A stretch of DNA of 64,000 nucleotides, from assembly GCF_012971725.1 (NCBI RefSeq), contig NZ_CP048833.1, positions 1,364,001-1,428,000 of the forward strand, read 5' to 3'. The notes under the pieces are model-generated. The model was not told the origin of the DNA. It saw nothing but the letters and a program-made list of their open reading frames with translations, and searched no databases. Position 1 is the first letter of the stretch. Each line of letters opens with the position of its first letter. The position numbers and the translations under genes were made by a program. This stretch comes from Pseudomonas multiresinivorans (GTDB lineage: Bacteria; Pseudomonadota; Gammaproteobacteria; Pseudomonadales; Pseudomonadaceae). Shown in pieces: positions 63,386 to 64,000 of the stretch.

Positions 63386-64000
63386 ATGGATCTCGCCCAA
63401 GACAACGACCAGGCCATCACCCGCGACAGCCTATACGGCACCGCTGCCGAATCCACCTACGCCGGCATCACCAGTTTCATGCGCCGCCGCTACAGCCGCG
63501 ACCTGCGCGGCGTGGACCTGGTGGTCAGCGGTGTGCCCTTCGACACCGCCACCACCAACCGTCCCGGCAGCCGCTTCGGGCCGCGGGCGATTCGTGCCGC
63601 CTCGGTGCAGATGGCGTGGGCCCGGCACTTCCCCTGGGAGTTCGACCCCTTCGACCACCTGGCGGTGATCGACTACGGCGACTGCTCCTTCGACCACGGC
63701 GTGCCGCAGGAAACCCCGGAAGTCATCGAAGCCCACGCTGCGCGCATCCTCGATGCCGGTTGCGCGCTGCTGACCCTGGGTGGCGATCACTTCATCAGCT
63801 ACCCGCTGCTCAAGGCCCACGCGAAGAAGCACGGCCCGCTGTCGCTGATCCACTTCGACGCGCACAGCGACACCTGGCCCGACGAGGACTGCCAGCGCAT
63901 CGACCACGGCACCATGTTCTACCACGCGGCCCGCGAGGGATTGGTGGACCCTTCGCGCTCGGTGCAGGTCGGCCTGCGCACCACCAACGACGACGTGATG
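63386..64000 (+). CDS. agmatinase / guanidino-acid ureohydrolase, 5' part
   Basis: First 205 residues of an arginase-superfamily enzyme, running off the right edge; ATG 63386 with GAGG upstream. TTTNRPGSRFGPRAIR near residue 55 and the metal motifs LTLGGDHFI and LIHFDAHSDTW are complete. Hydrolyses agmatine (or guanidinobutyrate / guanidinopropionate) to urea and an amine. Its urea product connects loosely to the urease genes in this window. The adjacent PotF-like protein and LysR suggest inducible use of agmatine or a related guanidino compound; which one is undecided. Confidence 0.88.
   Translation, partial: MDLAQDNDQAITRDSLYGTAAESTYAGITSFMRRRYSRDLRGVDLVVSGVPFDTATTNRPGSRFGPRAIRAASVQMAWARHFPWEFDPFDHLAVIDYGDCSFDHGVPQETPEVIEAHAARILDAGCALLTLGGDHFISYPLLKAHAKKHGPLSLIHFDAHSDTWPDEDCQRIDHGTMFYHAAREGLVDPSRSVQVGLRTTNDDVM

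Overview
The window is a 64 kb piece of a GC-rich Pseudomonas chromosome. Gene order from the urease accessory genes to dsbD matches, from memory, the PA4894-PA4845 stretch of P. aeruginosa. The non-aeruginosa gene content and the many REP elements suggest a relative such as the P. citronellolis / nitroreducens / knackmussii group; the species is a guess. No tRNA, rRNA, CRISPR array, prophage or transposase was recognised. Most of the sequence is ordinary core genome, and the unusual material is local.

Left part (1-9.8 kb): the end of amaB and amaA (pipecolate/lysine catabolism), then the branched-chain amino-acid transporter braCDEFG behind a textbook sigma-54 promoter with four helically phased GGTTGC repeats, then an ornithine-cyclodeaminase-family gene and an SDR gene. 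10.1-12.6 kb: urease accessory genes ureE-F-G-J (minus strand). 13-16 kb: the DesT-controlled acyl desaturase system (desT divergent from desC-desB) with two clear operators. 16-28 kb: small unknown genes, an MFS transporter, two paralogous secreted tandem-repeat proteins, a ferritin-like protein, an AsmA protein, osmE, an Hsp70-like protein, oxaloacetate decarboxylase with a three-operator array, and a DksA-type zinc-finger protein.

28-33.6 kb: bacteriophytochrome bphP with its haem oxygenase bphO, and a classical autotransporter. These sit where, as I recall, P. aeruginosa has none of them, so this looks like an accessory insertion next to ureC. 34-38 kb: urease structural operon ureD-A-(acetyltransferase)-B-C. 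38.9-44.9 kb: urea ABC transporter urtABCDE. The ureE, ureD and urtA start regions each carry a -24/-12 sigma-54-like promoter and NtrC-like half-sites, so urea uptake, urease and urease maturation appear to form one nitrogen-controlled unit.

45-61 kb: housekeeping and signalling genes on the minus strand: marC-like, retS, purD, purH, fis-dusB, a zinc-ribbon membrane protein, prmA, accC-accB, aroQ, dsbD. Right end: a LysR regulator divergent from a polyamine-type binding protein and an agmatinase-family gene that runs off the edge.

Intergenic gaps are rich in repeats: REP-type inverted pairs of at least four sequence types, and a separate roughly 120-bp element built on CCCTCTCCC-TGAA-GGGAGAGGG, with six full copies and one half copy, several of them inside operons. 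The least explained coding material is the pair of secreted repeat proteins at 18.2-19.7 kb, which share an upstream motif at exactly the same distance from both start codons.
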